Origin: Ceratothoa steindachneri
Taxonomy: Eukaryota > Arthropoda > Malacostraca > Isopoda > Cymothoidae
DNA length: 64,000 bases
Direction: 5' to 3'
Assembly: GCA_963969495.1 (NCBI GenBank)
Contig: OZ018321.1
Span: 123,216,021 to 123,280,020, forward strand
Shown: positions 46,961 to 60,800 of the stretch, piece by piece
How the letters are laid out: each line of letters opens with the position of its first letter
Position numbering within the stretch: the stretch's first letter is position 1
Made by a program: the position numbers and the translations under genes
Notes under the pieces: generated by a model
The model's input: the letters and a program-made list of their open reading frames with translations, nothing else
Database searches by the model: none
What the model was told of the DNA's origin: nothing

Positions 46961-48040
46961 AACGAATTGCTTGAAGATGGAAAGTGTTATTATGGCTTCC
47001 TTATGAACCTTGCCTGCGTATTTAATCTCAAGTCTTGCTAATGGTTTTTTAATTCAATTTAGCTTGAATTACAATTAAAAATTAATGGATATTATTTTCT
47101 GCTTAACATTCGTGTCCAATTTTGCTATGGTTTTTGACAGATTGCGGCGGAATATCGGGTATGGGGGGATAAAATAATTAATGAGGCCACTTGCTTTGGT
47201 AAAGTATAATGATTCAATCGGATTGATTGCATAGCTGACACAAGGAGACTGTAAGAAGCAGTTATCAGCCAGATAGCAGAGAGTCAGACCTTGTATATCT
47301 TATATTGCGAAAGGATCACAAAAAAGCAAACTAAGAATTAATTCATTCCAAATGAACGCAAGAAATGCAGTACTTTAAGAGTGATTAAAAATAACAATTA
47401 ACCCTTATTTTAAGAGAAATTTTCCCACTCATCTAATAAGAGTGTTTTATGGAAAAAAAGTCTCTTTGGACTTAAATTTTTTACTTAAATCTCTTTAAAT
47501 ACTTTTATAACAAAACCAGGGGCAGGAGGAACGTGATCCTTAAAAATATTATTGTAAGGGCAGGATAGATAAATTGATTTATTTAATCTTAGGAAATTAT
47601 CTTAGGTAGCATGCTTTTGGGGGAAATGGGATGGCAATATTTCTACTCATGAGTTTAAGAAATTTACTAATTGTAGATTTTCTAAATTTGCAAATAAAAA
47701 CTAAGATTAATTTTCATATATATTAATAAAATTATGGAATGTTATCTCAAACTTTGTGAGATTGAGGTATTAGTTTAACGAGATGGTTTGCCAAATTATT
47801 TTTTAATTATGAAATTTAGGTTAGAAGAATTAGAAACGGTTTGCAAGAGAGGCGCTCACATGTAAAGCAGAGTCGTCCTCGAAATTATTTTTCCTTAGGG
47901 AAATATCCTGGCGAATGGTATTATGTACTTAAATCCCTGTAAAGGCAAACAATAGCTTATTAGTAAGCTATATTAAAATAAATAATAAACAAAAAAGAAC
48001 AAAGTGGAAAATACCAAAACTACAACAAGGAAAAATATAA
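46961..48040. other. Unassigned AT-rich sequence
   Basis: No gene, RNA or repeat recognised on either strand. Confidence 0.4.
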
Positions 48041-48049
48041 TAAACCCCC

Positions 48050-51000
48050 CTTAATCATGCGTCCAATAATGCAGCCATCACGAAAAACGTAAAATCTGAT
48101 TGGAGACACCAACCTCGTCCATAAAGCTAAAGAGACGAAGCTAGGTTTGCATTAATCCCGTCCTAAGTACAAAAGAGACAAGCGGCATTTAATGCGACCC
48201 CGCAAGTTCCGCTAACGGGAAGGTAACCTGAAGAAGGATCCCTTTGATCGAGACAGCAACAAGATTGTAACGGATAGTCTGAGTGACTCCGCATTCGAGG
48301 CGATAAAGTGCATTGGAGCGCTTCATCCAATGGCTATACGTTCAGACTGGTTGCCAAATTTGGTGATAACAGAAAGAGACCTGAAGCTGGTTGGGTAATA
48401 GAAGATAATTCCACGTAAAATGAGGCGGTGTGATAACACGCAACATTATGTTTCCGTTGGCCGTCTCCCATCTCCTTTGACAAGGACCACGTAGGGCTGA
48501 CCTGAATCCTGCTATGAATTCACTGTATGAAAGAGTTAAGTTGCAGAGATTCTAATGCCCCATGAGCAATTGGGGTGCGTGTCGAGTCATAGGAAATCAT
48601 CTTCCTGTGTACGAATCGCGAGGTATTACAACCAGCTCAGCTTTGATGGCAGACCCAGCACCTAGTAAACTACCACCGACTCTGAACAACGGGGATACGG
48701 CGTGAAAGCCAAAGATTTCTTTAGAAAATGCGCCATCCGTCTATTCTGCGACCACGCTAATGTGACACGACCTTTTTTCGAAAAATGTCAAACGTAATAC
48801 TCAGGAGCTGTAGAAGATTGGACACGGTGATAAATAATTAAATGTAGTACATTTTACCATGTTGTCTTCAACCCAAGAGCTAAGTTGAGCTTTCGAACAA
48901 TTTCTTGTCCCTAAACGCCAAGGACTTAGAGTAAGATTAGCGTATCTTGGTGTCAGAAGCACTGTCGAGTTCAGCTGCAGATGCATTCAGAGCCGTTGGC
49001 AACTAAAGGAGAATTCTGTCCTTAGCTTATAAACTAATAATACAATGTGTACAATCCCAAGCAAAAGACATCTCCCAGGCGTCAGCTAAGAGGCTCTCAA
49101 TAAAGGACGTGTGCAAGGAACCGGTCGCCAAAAGGATAGCGGTGTGATTGTTCGAGACCACCTTCCAGAATTCCCTGCGCGTTCTCAAATGTTTAAAAGC
49201 CCGCACCATCCGTATTTAAGTTTCGAAATAACATAAGATTGGTTTAAAAGAAGGCGGAAGTCCTATCAACCTCTTAATTGCATAATATCACGGAACGAAG
49301 AATGGCCATGACGCGGGTACAAAAGGCAGTAAGGGTGAAGAACTGGACTTCCACGGTGAGGTACCATTCAAAGATAAGGGCAACGAAAGGTTATAATCCT
49401 TTAGGACCAGGCTACTCCGTTTATGAACGATCCCGGATGAGCGTAGAAAAGTGTATGGCGACAGAAGTGCACAATCTGTCTTTCTAAAACAAAAGCGGAA
49501 AATAGGGGTTCAGATATTGAGAGAGATGCCTTTAAATTCTATTTCCAGTCGTATCTTCATATATGCCATCTGAGCTGCACCAAAAGTAATCGAATGATCA
49601 TCTATCTAACGTCGAGCAAGAACCTTTTTCTGGAAATCCAAGGTGATATCGTTGGTGCTTAATGCAAATGTTGTGACACTGAGGACACTTTCTTCCAGGA
49701 GAGGCTCGTCCTGTCAAATTGTATTATGGAGGATTCACCCCACATGAGAACTCAAATAATAATATTTTAAGGCTCGTTTTCGCAATCATGTTGTGATAAA
49801 TCTGAAGGATACCTCATTGCAATGCGGTATTAAAGGCATTTACAGTTCGGAAAGCTAGCATAGGGCATTTTCTAGCCAGAACAAAGCATGTGACGTGGAA
49901 TGAAACCTGCAGGAGCCACTCTATGTTATAGGTTGGACGACCCCGTTTTTTTAAAAAAGGCTAATCTAACATTTACTAATTTCTCAATTACTTGGCATAC
50001 TCATAAAGTTTAAGAAATTGAGCTTTAACTGGCAGAGCTAGACTGATCTCTCTCAGGATTTGAAAAAGGTACCACAGTAGTCATTTTCCAGGAGTTTACG
50101 GAATATTTTTATTCCAAATCCTGTTAAACAAAAATAACATAAAGATCAGCCCTCTAGCAGCTAGGTGTCTAAGCATGGCAGAGTCTCGGTAGATAAAGTA
50201 TAATGAACAACCTTCAGCAAGCTCACGACAAGCAGTGAATGCTGCAGAAGCAGAATACCGGCCAGCTAATGATTAAATGACGGGCTTGAGCGACACCGAC
50301 GGATGTATGTTATGAGATATCCGTCTCCTTTTCTTGCACGACTATAGGGAGTCCTGGACCTCTTGCCTATAATCATATTGACCCGACTTTACATATATAC
50401 TAAAGGGGTCTTCTCCATTAAGTGACAACACGTATTGTTATCGAGAACTGCATCTTACGTACTTCGAAACATGCTGTAACCTAACATTAGCTTGGCGAGA
50501 TTCAGCGGCGGTGAAATCATTCAGGTGGCATGCAGGCATAATATCTCTCTCTCTCTGAGAGCGGCACAACGCTCAAGCAGATGGTGTGCACAACGAACAG
50601 ATGTTCTATGAATCTTCTTCAGACTCAGGAAGATGACGCTGCCGTAGAAGAACTCAAATGCTTCGTCAGCCGACCTTAAATCCTCGACTGGGAGCGAATA
50701 ATCTGTAATTTTCTTGAAATTAAGCCACCATATCAACTCTATATGCCAATATTGCAGTGGTTTATGACGTCACAGCGTCCCAGATTAAGAAAATATATTG
50801 AAACTCATCCACATTGAGGACACCTTTTACAATTCTTTAATGAAGAGGCAAAAGCTCTGAACACCTAGGATTGTTGGTGCATAACACACACCAAAATGAC
50901 ATCTACCGTTGAAGTTCTCTGTCAGAATAAAGGGCCTTGCTACCCGTGCCATATTGCAAAAGAATATACAGCGTTGAAATCCTTGATGTGGAAATAAACG

Positions 51001-52540
51001 AAGAAATAAAAGTATACATCCTATCCAGGCCTAAGTTCAATGCTACTGCGTGAAATCAGGTATTTATCGCAAGTACAATAACGAATACATCACGCAGGGT
51101 GTAAATCGCTCTTCCTTCTACAGGATCCCCATCCTGTCATTGAGTCGTGAAAAACGCTGATATCCCAGGAGGGTAGGTAGGAGACACGGGCCTAACATTA
51201 TCTCCTTGTGACATCTACGTAAAAGGGAATATGAGAAGACGAACTTCCGTAGATCTTAACATTTAGAGTAGAGCATATTCAACTCCTTGATGGAAAAGGC
51301 CCAAAGCTCTAGTTTGAAAAAAAGGCAGAGGCAGCCGTTGAACTGAATAACACCATGAGAAAAGTCTTAGAATTTCTGGAGGCAGAACTTTCACCGCTTT
51401 TGGCAGTAGAAGGTAAAGAAGACTGTCAAATTTAATGACTAATAAAGTAGGTTGAGATTGCCATGAGTGCCGTTTTCACCGCCTGCTTCGAAACCTTTGA
51501 CAACCAAGTCGGCTTAAACCCCGGAGATCACACCTCTTTGCGCATCCTGGTCTAGCCTTGAATAGTATTGTGAGAGCTAAGACTTTCGTGGTTCTGTCCT
51601 TTTTTCGGGAGACAGAATTATAAATCCCCCGCATATGGTCTCAAAATATCATTCAGGCGGAATGCCACCTGCGAGTAAGACGATTTGCTTTAGGCGGCAG
51701 GCGCTTTACCTTAAGTGAAAATTGAGCTTGTTGATGGCATAATTTTCAAGGCGAACACCCAGAGGTGGAGGTGGCTAGAACCCTTAAAATGTTTCCAAAT
51801 TGTCGGTAAAGCTACCATGGTAGACTGGAATGGGCTAAGGTAGACGTTAAATTTTAGCCTGAGAGGCCTAAGATCTACTATGTCACAAAGGGTGCGAGAA
51901 GGCCAAATCGCGAGGCTTCCAAAAAGAGAATTGCTCCGTAGCCAAAACGGCCAAGACTTCTTTCTAAAAGAGATACGTGCTTCATTCTTTTGTGAAAGAG
52001 GTGTGTGCTTCTCCACAATTCACACAATTGACCGTATACAATAAAGAATTATGATCTACGTTTAGGAGAAATTGAAACATATTTTGGGTAAATCGGTGTA
52101 TCCATAAATTCAAGGACGATTTGTACTGACAAAGAAGAGAGAGTAGTTGCACTTTCACCTCTATGGTACGATGCTCCGACACACGGTAGATAACAACTAC
52201 CCCGCACGAACTTAGAGAAGTTGTAGTGATCGAAATTGACGAAGAATGTAGATGTAGCTATCGAGGTGCCTTCTATTTATTCCACACACGTTTGACCTTG
52301 ACGTCTCCCAATTGGTCAGGTCTTCGGGGAGTTCTTCAAAGGAGTAATCACGAGTTTCCTGTTGAAAAAAATAGAAGTTACGGAAAGATAATCCCTTATT
52401 TACGAAACGAGCTGTATTCATTAACTGGAAGTTAAAGCGGGCGATTACTCTTTTTCTTTTCTGTGCAAGATAAGGTCTAAGCAAGGCAAACTCCTAGCAT
52501 CGACACCACGCCAAAAGCCTAGGGAAACAACTCGTTTTAC
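48050..52540 (-). pseudogene. Probable BEL/Pao-type LTR retrotransposon remnant
   Basis: A 4.5 kb block of less AT-rich, codon-like sequence between AT-rich flanks. On the minus strand 48780-48600 reads EIFGFHAVSPLFRVGGSLLG then AGSAIKAELVVIPRDS, which matches the R-V-G-G-R-L ... P block at the start of BEL/Pao integrases. GFRSALRGPC (about 48500) could be the following zinc-binding part. LRSADEAFEFFYGSVIFLSL, then KKIHRTSVRC (50680-50580), could follow the YVDD of reverse transcriptase. CVNCGEAHTSF (near 52010-52040) resembles a gag zinc knuckle. The order gag, RT, integrase is right, but each match is weak and stops are frequent. Gypsy or another retroelement is possible. Confidence 0.4.
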
Positions 52541-53900
52541 AGTAAGGTACATCAAACCCATTATAAGTATTTTACGGTCAAAATTTTCTGTACGCTCTTA
52601 TCAATTTTACCTAAATATTCAACAGTGTAACAAATATACTTGTTTGAGTTTCTACACAAAAGGAGGAAAGTTTTAACTTAATAATTAGGAGAAATTTTTT
52701 ATATTTCCTATATAACAAGGAAAAGATATGAAGTGATAGGCAAACTATCGATGTAGACGTGTGACTCTATTGGATTGTATGAATCAAGCATGCAATACTT
52801 GGATAGATAAGGAAGATATATGTAAATATTTCGTCATTCCGAAGTTTATAGAAGAGAGAATGTGCTTTTTAATCACTTTATATAGTGCGCTTGTTTGTGG
52901 AGTATAATGCTATGTCCAGGCATTTGTCTGAGGCCAGTTTTGTCTCCATTTACCTGTACTGTAAATATAAACAATTATTGGGTCATACCTCTCAGAGAGG
53001 AGTGGTTTTTATTTGAATGATCCTTATGGATTTTAATAAAACACTGTGTGTTTTTTCATCGTGTAGGGATTAGCTGTCATCAAGCAAATTTATCAGTGCC
53101 GCAGATCCTACAACTATATATATTTATGGCACCTGGCCTGGATTAGGTAGCCATCTTGCTCTGGCAAATAGCTACATCAGTGTCTTTGCAGCTAGTTAAG
53201 CGCGGAATATTATCCTAATCCTACCAGAATTGAGATTCTTATCACAAACCTACGTCCTTAATTGGATAGTACTCTAAACAATCTGTATCTACTTCCTAAC
53301 TTTTGTTGCTGTATGAACTATGCATGAACAATAAACTTAAGCAAACATTACAGAAATACAACGGCTAGTATCCAATGTCAGCATATAAATTTAGGAAATA
53401 GAAGAAGTATGAATATATAAAATGTTCTTGTTATGAAAATAAAGCCAATATAGTATCCTAAGCAGTGTTAAAAATCAATTATACCCATTAATTGCCTCCT
53501 TGTACCAATGGGATGCTATTTGCTATAGGATATTTTCCAGTCTACGTGTATCGCCTGAGAGAAGGTTCTAAACATGCTACCTCATAGGAAGCACATAAGT
53601 GATGCAAATTTAAGTAGAAGGGGTTATTACCATAAATTCCACTGAGTAACACCATTTTTGTCTTTAGAGAGAAACTGTTATTTACTATTTGCTTGTGTCT
53701 AGAATACATAAAAAACACTGTTATTTATTTCAAATTTGCTTTTGTTTCCAGGATAATGATATTTATATGAAATATACCTATTCTCTTTGTAAGAAAGTGG
53801 CGAATTTGAACTTTTACTTGCATAAAGTAGAAACAAAACGACATGATACAAAAATAGCATATATTTATTCTAGAATTACATAAGTGAGACAATCAAAGTA
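52541..53900. other. Unassigned AT-rich sequence
   Basis: A 64-codon plus frame (53689-53883) has no recognisable motif. TATATATTTATGGCACCTGGC near 53110 begins a less AT-rich patch of about 150 bases that I cannot classify. Confidence 0.35.
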
Positions 53901-53906
53901 TTAGAA

Positions 53907-54525
53907 ATGAGTAATTGTCCGTGATTTACGCTTATACTGTAAATTACCCTAACGAATCAGCCCACAAATATAGTTTCCCATCAGATTTTCACTATACGAT
54001 CCTTGATAGCGGTGTTCAAAGTCCAGTAGATCCTAGTGAAAGCGCTCGCCATGCTCCTCGAAGTATGCTCCCATGTTCCCCTTCAATTTATCAAGATGAG
54101 CGTTAAGAATATGGGCTTTCAGGGACATCCTGCAACCCATTTTGCCGTAGTCGTCATCAAGTTGTGAACAAGCTTGACATAGTTTTCGGATTTGTGATTA
54201 CCGAGGAAGCCCAGAACCAATGCAATAAAGCTGTCCCACGCTGCTATTTCCGTCCTAGTGAGCTTGCCGAGAAACTCTTTGTACTTCTTATCTACAGCTC
54301 TGACGAAGTGTTTCATTAGGCCCAATTTTAAGCAAACAAGGAAACACTACTTTTCGGGGGTCAAAAAATGCCTCTCATTGACCTTGTTTCTCTCCACACT
54401 AAACTCGGTCCGTTGCGACCAATCCGTATGATTGTAGTGTGCTACGGTGTCTCTGCTGTCCCAAAGGCAAAGATAATAAGCAAACTTGGTAAAGCCGCCT
54501 TGGAGACCCATCAAGAAGGCCACTA
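53907..54525 (-). pseudogene. Unnamed transposon-like family, copy B, C-terminal part
   Basis: The minus strand reads FLMGLQGGFTKFAYYLCLWD (about 54515-54455), AHYNHTDWSQRTEFSVERNK, then LKLGLMKHFVRAVDKKYKEF, LGKLTRTEIAAWDSFIALVL, FLGNHKSENYVKLVHNLMTT (54325-54150). After frameshifts the EEHGERFH-like stretch lies near 54060-54030, and ENLMGNYICGLI with a KRKSRTITHF end closes at about 53907. The order equals that of copy A at 4.7-6.4 kb. Better preserved than copy A. Function unknown; the CxxC in the N-terminal part suggests zinc binding. Confidence 0.65.
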
Positions 54526-54594
54526 TTTTGAAGTCTAGAAGTTAAAAGCTTTGAATTTGACTTTGTGAAACCAAGATCTCTGACAAGAGTTATA

Positions 54595-55282
54595 TTATTT
54601 TTCAATATAATTACCCTCGACTTCAATGCACTTGCGCCACTTGTCCCTGAGGCTTCAAATTCCTGACAACCAGAAATCTCCCGCTTGCTGTTCAATCCAC
54701 TCCTGGACGGTGATCTGGACATCTTCATCGTCCCCAAACCGGATTCCACGCAGTGCAGCTTTGAGCTAGCGGAATAAAAGGTAGTCGCTAGGAGCCAGAG
54801 CGGGACTGTAGGGGGAATCATTGAGTTCCTCGAATCCGCACTCGCAGAGGGCAGCTTATGCAACTCTGGCCTTGTGTACTTTTACGACGTTGAAGTGGAT
54901 TATGGGGCGTGAGGTTCCTAGGGACCCAACGGGCAGAGACCTTGGTCATAGCCAAATTTTCGTGGATGATGTTGATAACACTTCCATGTGATATTCCAAG
55001 TTCATGCTCGATTTCTTCGAACTTCACCCGTCTATTTTCGAGGATCATACTCTTAACATGGGCTACATTGTCCTCGTTGGTCACGTCTTACGGGCATCTA
55101 GGACGAAGGCAATCTTCAAGGGACTCACGACCATGGCGGAACTCCCTATTCCAGCGAGCAATGGTTGCATAGGAAAGGGCAGAGTCGGTGTACACTGCAA
55201 CCATGCGTTTATGGATCTCTTTTGCATTTTTGCCTTCCTTGGTCAAAAATTTGATCACTGCGCGGTGCTCAACCTTCTCCAT
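54595..55282 (-). pseudogene. Mariner transposase, internally deleted
   Basis: The start at 55282 gives MEKVEHRAVIKFLTKEGKNA, KEIHKRMVAVYTDSALSYAT, IARWNREFRHGRESLED: the two helix-turn-helix units of a mariner. DENVAHV, LGISHGSVINIIHE and KVSARWVPRNLTPH follow to about 54900. Then HKARVA.AALCECGFEELND, SPYSPALAPSDYLLF (about 54855-54765), where the third catalytic Asp of S-P-D-L is Ala. FGDDEDVQITVQEWIEQQAG, then KWRKCIEVEGNYIEK ends at a stop at 54595. About 690 bp remain of the usual ~1 kb gene; the middle, with the first two catalytic Asp, is gone at about 54890. It interrupts copy B of the unnamed family. Confidence 0.85.
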
Positions 55283-55552
55283 TTGTGACTGACGATCTGC
55301 GATCAGCTACTGCTTCTTAAGTAGACGAGGCAGGAGCGTGCGGGTGGAGGTCCTGACTTGTCATAACTTGTCCTAACACCCCCACAAACAGCCATCCCCC
55401 TTCCTCTATTCTGCTATACCGATTTGCAAAACTTATTGCTCGCGCCGCGTATAAATATACAAATACATTTCACTTAGTGTTACTAGAAATGAAATATTAA
55501 AAAAATCCAGTATCTAAATAAACAAAACACATTAGATTCATATATATATTAC

Positions 55553-55762
55553 CTTTCAGAGTTCTTTTGCAGAGCTCGCAGGTGAAATGAGGTGCCTAAG
55601 GTTTGTCTTCATCTCCGACTGGCATGCCGAAATATGCCTTCTAGGCCCCCCTCTCATTTTAGAAGATCTCTCTACATAGTACTTTTTCGCTCATTTTCTA
55701 ATAAATTCGCCGCAGACATAACAAAATTCGTCTTTTGGATGCCTATAACCTTTTGATACCAT
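55553..55762 (-). pseudogene. Unnamed transposon-like family, copy B, N-terminal exon
   Basis: From an ATG at 55762 the minus strand reads MVSKGYRHPKDEFCYVCGEF then IRK (CxxC), a stop, YYVERSSKMRGG, and in another frame AYFGMPVGDEDKP and APHFTCELCKRTLKG (second CxxC). Paired CxxC units are the N-terminal zinc-binding region of this family. The frame ends at GAAAG followed by GTAATATATAT, a good splice-donor sequence (GT at 55551-55552), so the gene may have had an intron here. The C-terminal part lies at 53907-54525, beyond the mariner. Confidence 0.5.
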
Positions 55763-57715
55763 GTGTGTCGAATGCTTCTATCAATGACAAGTTACGATGC
55801 CTGCGCTGTGACAGTTAGAGTTAAATTGATCTTGTTGAGTAGACATTCTTTTTATTTATAACGTCATCTATGTTCCCGGAATGTTCTAGAAAGTCTTCAA
55901 ACATATAAAAAATTCTCGAAAGCTCTACAGTTTATTCTTCATCAAATTAGTGGTGAAACTATATAGAATGTAAGAGAACTACCATTGCTGTCTAGGTCGC
56001 AAAAAACAAAATATTTAGGAAATAATAGCTATTACCACTGTTTCTATAACTTTTTATATACAGTATATCATGTTTATACCATCACTGAAAAAAACATAAC
56101 CTTTGAAACTTTTTATATATTTTTACTATTTGCATCAAAATGATGTTATTTACCATAAATGGACTAATTTAATAATTCGATGTCCTAGCCACAGAAGCAA
56201 AGTTTGAGGATTAAAATTGACCTTTTTTTATTTAATAGTCTGACAAACAATTGGGAAATAACACTTTTAACCCAAGGACAACACAAAAGTGAAATGTTGT
56301 TACACGGTGTTATTATTTGCTATAATAGCGTGCTGTACTATTTTCGAGTGAATCGAGAACGTAACAGAGATCTCTGTGCCGTCTTTAAAATGTTCCATTG
56401 ACTAACCTAGGCCTTCGTCAAACGTACATGTGCAGAGCGGCGAAAAATATTTGCCAAGAAGAGTGCTGTTAGATAAGGCTGAATGAGCTTTCTGTGGGTT
56501 GATATACGCAAGGCATGAGGTGAAGTAGTTTTTGATTAGTAAATGTGTAATGTGGCATATGGAATATGGGAAAGTTAATTTGGCTGCTCTCGAAAAGGTT
56601 AAAATTAAGCATCAAATGAAAGACATCTCAAACTAACTAATTCTACGAAATATATCGCTTATTCTATCGTACCTATTTACCCTGATACAAATATTAAATT
56701 CGTACATTTAACCCTTTGTTTTATTTTTACAGGTAGTCTACCTTTTCCGGAACAAGCTCCGTTCGTTAAGTTTTAGTTAAGAGGGCGGTTAACGTTGCCT
56801 TTCAAAGTAATTATCTGAAGGTCAACTGTAAAGAAAACGAATTTTTTATCTCCCATTTTGCCATGCTTCTCTTAGTTTTAATAGCAATAATTATTAAGTT
56901 ATATTACTTAGGGTTTGCAAAAGTTATAAATTTACTTTCAAATAGAAAAATTATACTCAATGAAAATCTTATACAAAATAATAAAGAAATTAATATTAAT
57001 TTAGGATCATCGCTAAAATTTCTAATTCTTAAATAAATTGAATTAAGTAAAAAAATTCTTACAAACGCTTTTTGAATATTTATAATTCTATGTCAGTCTA
57101 AATTTATAAATGACTGTGGTAGTATCTAAGAGAATTAATTTGGTGTTAAAAAAGAGAGTTCTTATATTACCTGCTTTGCTGTTGAAGCTCATTCATTTCT
57201 TAAAAGATGTTTAAAAAGTTTAAAGCTTTTTTAAACGTATAATTTCCCTATATCAGCTAATACATTCATTAATTAAGTGAAGGACTTTGATATCATTTCT
57301 GAATTGGGATCAAGATCTTCGAACTTTGCTTTTAAGGCTTTAATATGAATTAAATTTCTTCTAGTTCTTTAATGATATATGTCCTGGCGCTGCAGTTTCG
57401 AGGTCTATTTCACTGGGCACGAAATCTTTAAACACCTCTTCAGGATCAACTTGATTAAATTGTTACCTCCTGTGATTAATCCTCGATTTACTATCAAACG
57501 CCATAGGGGCTAATCTTCAAGGTAAACCGCTTTCCATAATTACTTACATCTTTATTGGCACCAACAATGGAAACTTTCTGAAATTTTAAGAACAACACAA
57601 AACACCTTCCTTCTCTATTACTTTTGATAGGTCACAGGATACTTAAATATTTTGGAATAGAAGATTTGAGAAACATAAATTGCTGACCAATCTTAGTTCG
57701 CTAAGTAACGTATAA
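55763..57715. other. Unassigned AT-rich sequence
   Basis: A 65-codon plus frame at 56204-56401 is not recognised. No repeat or RNA seen. Confidence 0.4.
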
Positions 57716-57718
57716 AAC

Positions 57719-57723
57719 AATAT

Positions 57724-57797
<74 letters not shown>

Positions 57798-57805
57798 TAT
57801 ATATA
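57719..57805. repeat. (AT)n microsatellite
   Basis: About 86 bases of AT repeat with two phase breaks (57733 and 57794). Confidence 0.97.
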
Positions 57806-60800
57806 AGGGAATTGAGGGAAAAGTGTTTGGTATGGAAGTCCAGAACAAGGTTCATGGAAGAAAATTAGTCGCAGGGAGAATAATAAAAAAATATCAGTAA
57901 ATTTTAGAGAATAGCCAAAATGAGCAACCTCGATAGTCGTAGGTGAACTTGGAATATTTTCCATGCGCGATGGACGTGGGGAACCTGCTGATAAATGTAG
58001 AATCCGAAACACTATACTTCATTTGCACTTCATACATTCTTCGCTTTCACGCACAGCGTTCATAGGTTCATTGGTTAATAGTGTTTAGGAGATCCATTAA
58101 CGCTTTTGTATCTATTTGAGTCGTATTTTTAATATTGTGTTATGATATTTATGCCTTAGTATTAAGATTTTATTTATCCTTGTTTTATGGCTGTTAATTT
58201 TTACGTCTTTTGTCTTCCCTTGTTTGTTTATATTTGTCGTTTTCTGTTTCGTTTGCACTAATTCTGTTTTCTTACTCGTTAGTATTCCTTGCTGGTTATT
58301 TTCCATTATTTAGATTCCAAGTTCGGGTGTCATAATTTGGTTTTCATATTCTACCTATCATTTTCTAAAAAATATTAGATTACGGTTTGGTAATATTGAT
58401 CTTTATGTATTCTTTTAGTTTGATTACACAGATTTGTATTTAATTCCTTTGCTGTTCTTCATCATATTACTCAGGTTATGTCGTGAGTTTTGAAATTGAA
58501 GTTGAGTGCGTTGTTCCTTCGGGATGAGATTGTTTCTACGAATACTCTTGGGAGATAGTTAATTTTTCGCCCTTTTCCTCAGAACTTTATTAATTGGCTA
58601 TAGATAATCCTCTTGATGTAGTTCACTCATTTTATTCATTCTTATTTTTATGGTGTTACTTATAATTCTTGGGTATTTATTCTTTTTTTCTTTGCATTTT
58701 TATGTTCTTGTTCTCGAAATGATTTGCAAAGATATAAGTGGTTATGGTGGTGTTGCTCTACCCAATACCATATATATTTTTCTCTTTTTTTTCCTAAAGA
58801 TTTCTCAGAGTGAATAAGGTGATTGCAGAATTAACATGGTTCTTCGTATCCTTTGGATGTTATTTGTTAGCCCTATAACTTAACCTTCGATCTACACTAG
58901 TATTTTCTCCTATATATATAATAGCGCAAATTCTTTCCTTGCGATTGGAATTATGGTGAAGTTCTGGATCTTTTTTCATATTTTCTAATCTCTTTGGAAT
59001 ATCATATTATTTTCTATTTCAAGTATCGTTATTCTCGCTTGCCTTATTTCTTTTCTGCTCGAAGATAGCATGCAATGAGTTATATGATCCGCAAACTGGA
59101 TATTCAGTATTCCTCTTCAATGATAAAGGCTTGCTCACTTTATATATAGAATATAACTTGGGGATTTAAACATCTCCCTTTAGGCACTTCAGCTTTCATT
59201 TCAAATAGTGTTCCCTCCTAATCTCTTATCACACCATCTTTCTTATTCTTTTCATGATATTTTTGCTATTTTTAGATCATCAGGAAAGTAGCTAAACTCT
59301 TTAGAACATTACCACAAGGTTCTGTGTAATGCTCCCTCTCGATCTATTTTTTATAAGTGGAAAGGAATTCAGCATCGATGATAGCAGAATCTACATCAGG
59401 CACGATGAAGTTTCTCAATAAATTTTTCTAAATAAATAGTTAAAATTCTTTGTCTATATGTTATATAGGGCAAATATAGAGTTAAAATGTAGGAATCATC
59501 ATTGACTATATTTTAAGCCGGAACAAATACCAAGAACTTCCATTGGTCAACTTTTTCTCTTGTAGTGGCATTTCCTTCTATTGTATCTCTATTTTTACTT
59601 TTTTTAAATCAGAAGTTTAGTCGAAAAAATCTTTTCGTATAAAACATCAATTTTAACATGAAAATACTATCATTATTTAACGTTTAATAATTTCATTATC
59701 AAAGGCTTAGGCTGCATTTGAAGTACATATAAGGGAGGATAAATATGCGACGGATACCGCCTAAGCTATAATTATTTTACAAGGTATTTTATCAGAATAA
59801 ATCAATTACTAGTCCATGACGAAAATTTGCTTGCATTTCAAGCGTCGTTAACACAAAATCTAAGAGCCATTCTTAACGTGGCAAATTTAAATCATAACCT
59901 TTTTTCAATATTGGCCTCTTCCAAATAGGCAAAATAATTTGAAAGCTGAATTTATTAGCCTTATTCATAGCTATATATTGTTTGCCTTTGTTAAAGCCGT
60001 CTTTGAATATTTAATACCATGGAGAAACAATGAGAAGCATTGTATTCATCTTGGAAATTCTGTGATTTGAGGGAAATAAGTCAGCTCACTCTGATATCAT
60101 TTGGTTACGCGTCATTTCCTTTTGTTTTATTTTGATTATCCGTGATAGCATTCCTTTGATCAAACCGCCTTAACGTGACATATTTACCGCCATTTATAAA
60201 GGCTACACAATTTGGTATATTAAAAATCAATAAAATATTCGACAGTAGCCCCTCTAAATATCTTCTTATTCCTCTTTTATAGTTATTCTATTAAATACGA
60301 ATGATATATAATAAATGAACATATGTATATACATGAATAGTTTTTGAGCCAATTAATGCTATCATTTGAGCTATAAAAGAAAAGAAAGGAAAGTAATGAA
60401 GTCAATTAGGCTACCACTCTCAACCAGTAAATCTAATGCAATGTTTTTCAAATCCTTTTGACCACGACCACCTATATTTTGTGGCAGAGAGATGACTACT
60501 GTAAACAGTAACTTAATTATTTCTTTCATTCACTTTACTCAATTAACTTTACTCTATTTTACTTTAATTCAATAATTAGCAATGAAAATAAAAAAGAATT
60601 GCGCAACTACGTGCAAATATAATTTATTCCCAAATTTTACCAGCAAAACCTCGAAAACCTTTGACTGGTAACTACTGTACAATGCTGCATCATTTTCTAC
60701 TGTTAATATTGTTTTATTATCTTCGTATATTTCCCCCCCCCCCTCCTCACTCAGGATTATTTCTGGTACCTTTTATCTGTCATGATCATGGGTTTGCTTT

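Noticed and set aside
54399..54863. 154-codon minus frame as a separate protein
   Set aside because: It is a shadow in the wrong frame over the mariner C-terminus and the unnamed family copy B.
56880..57400. Very AT-rich stretch considered as a mitochondrial insertion
   Set aside because: No mitochondrial protein or rRNA signature could be read.
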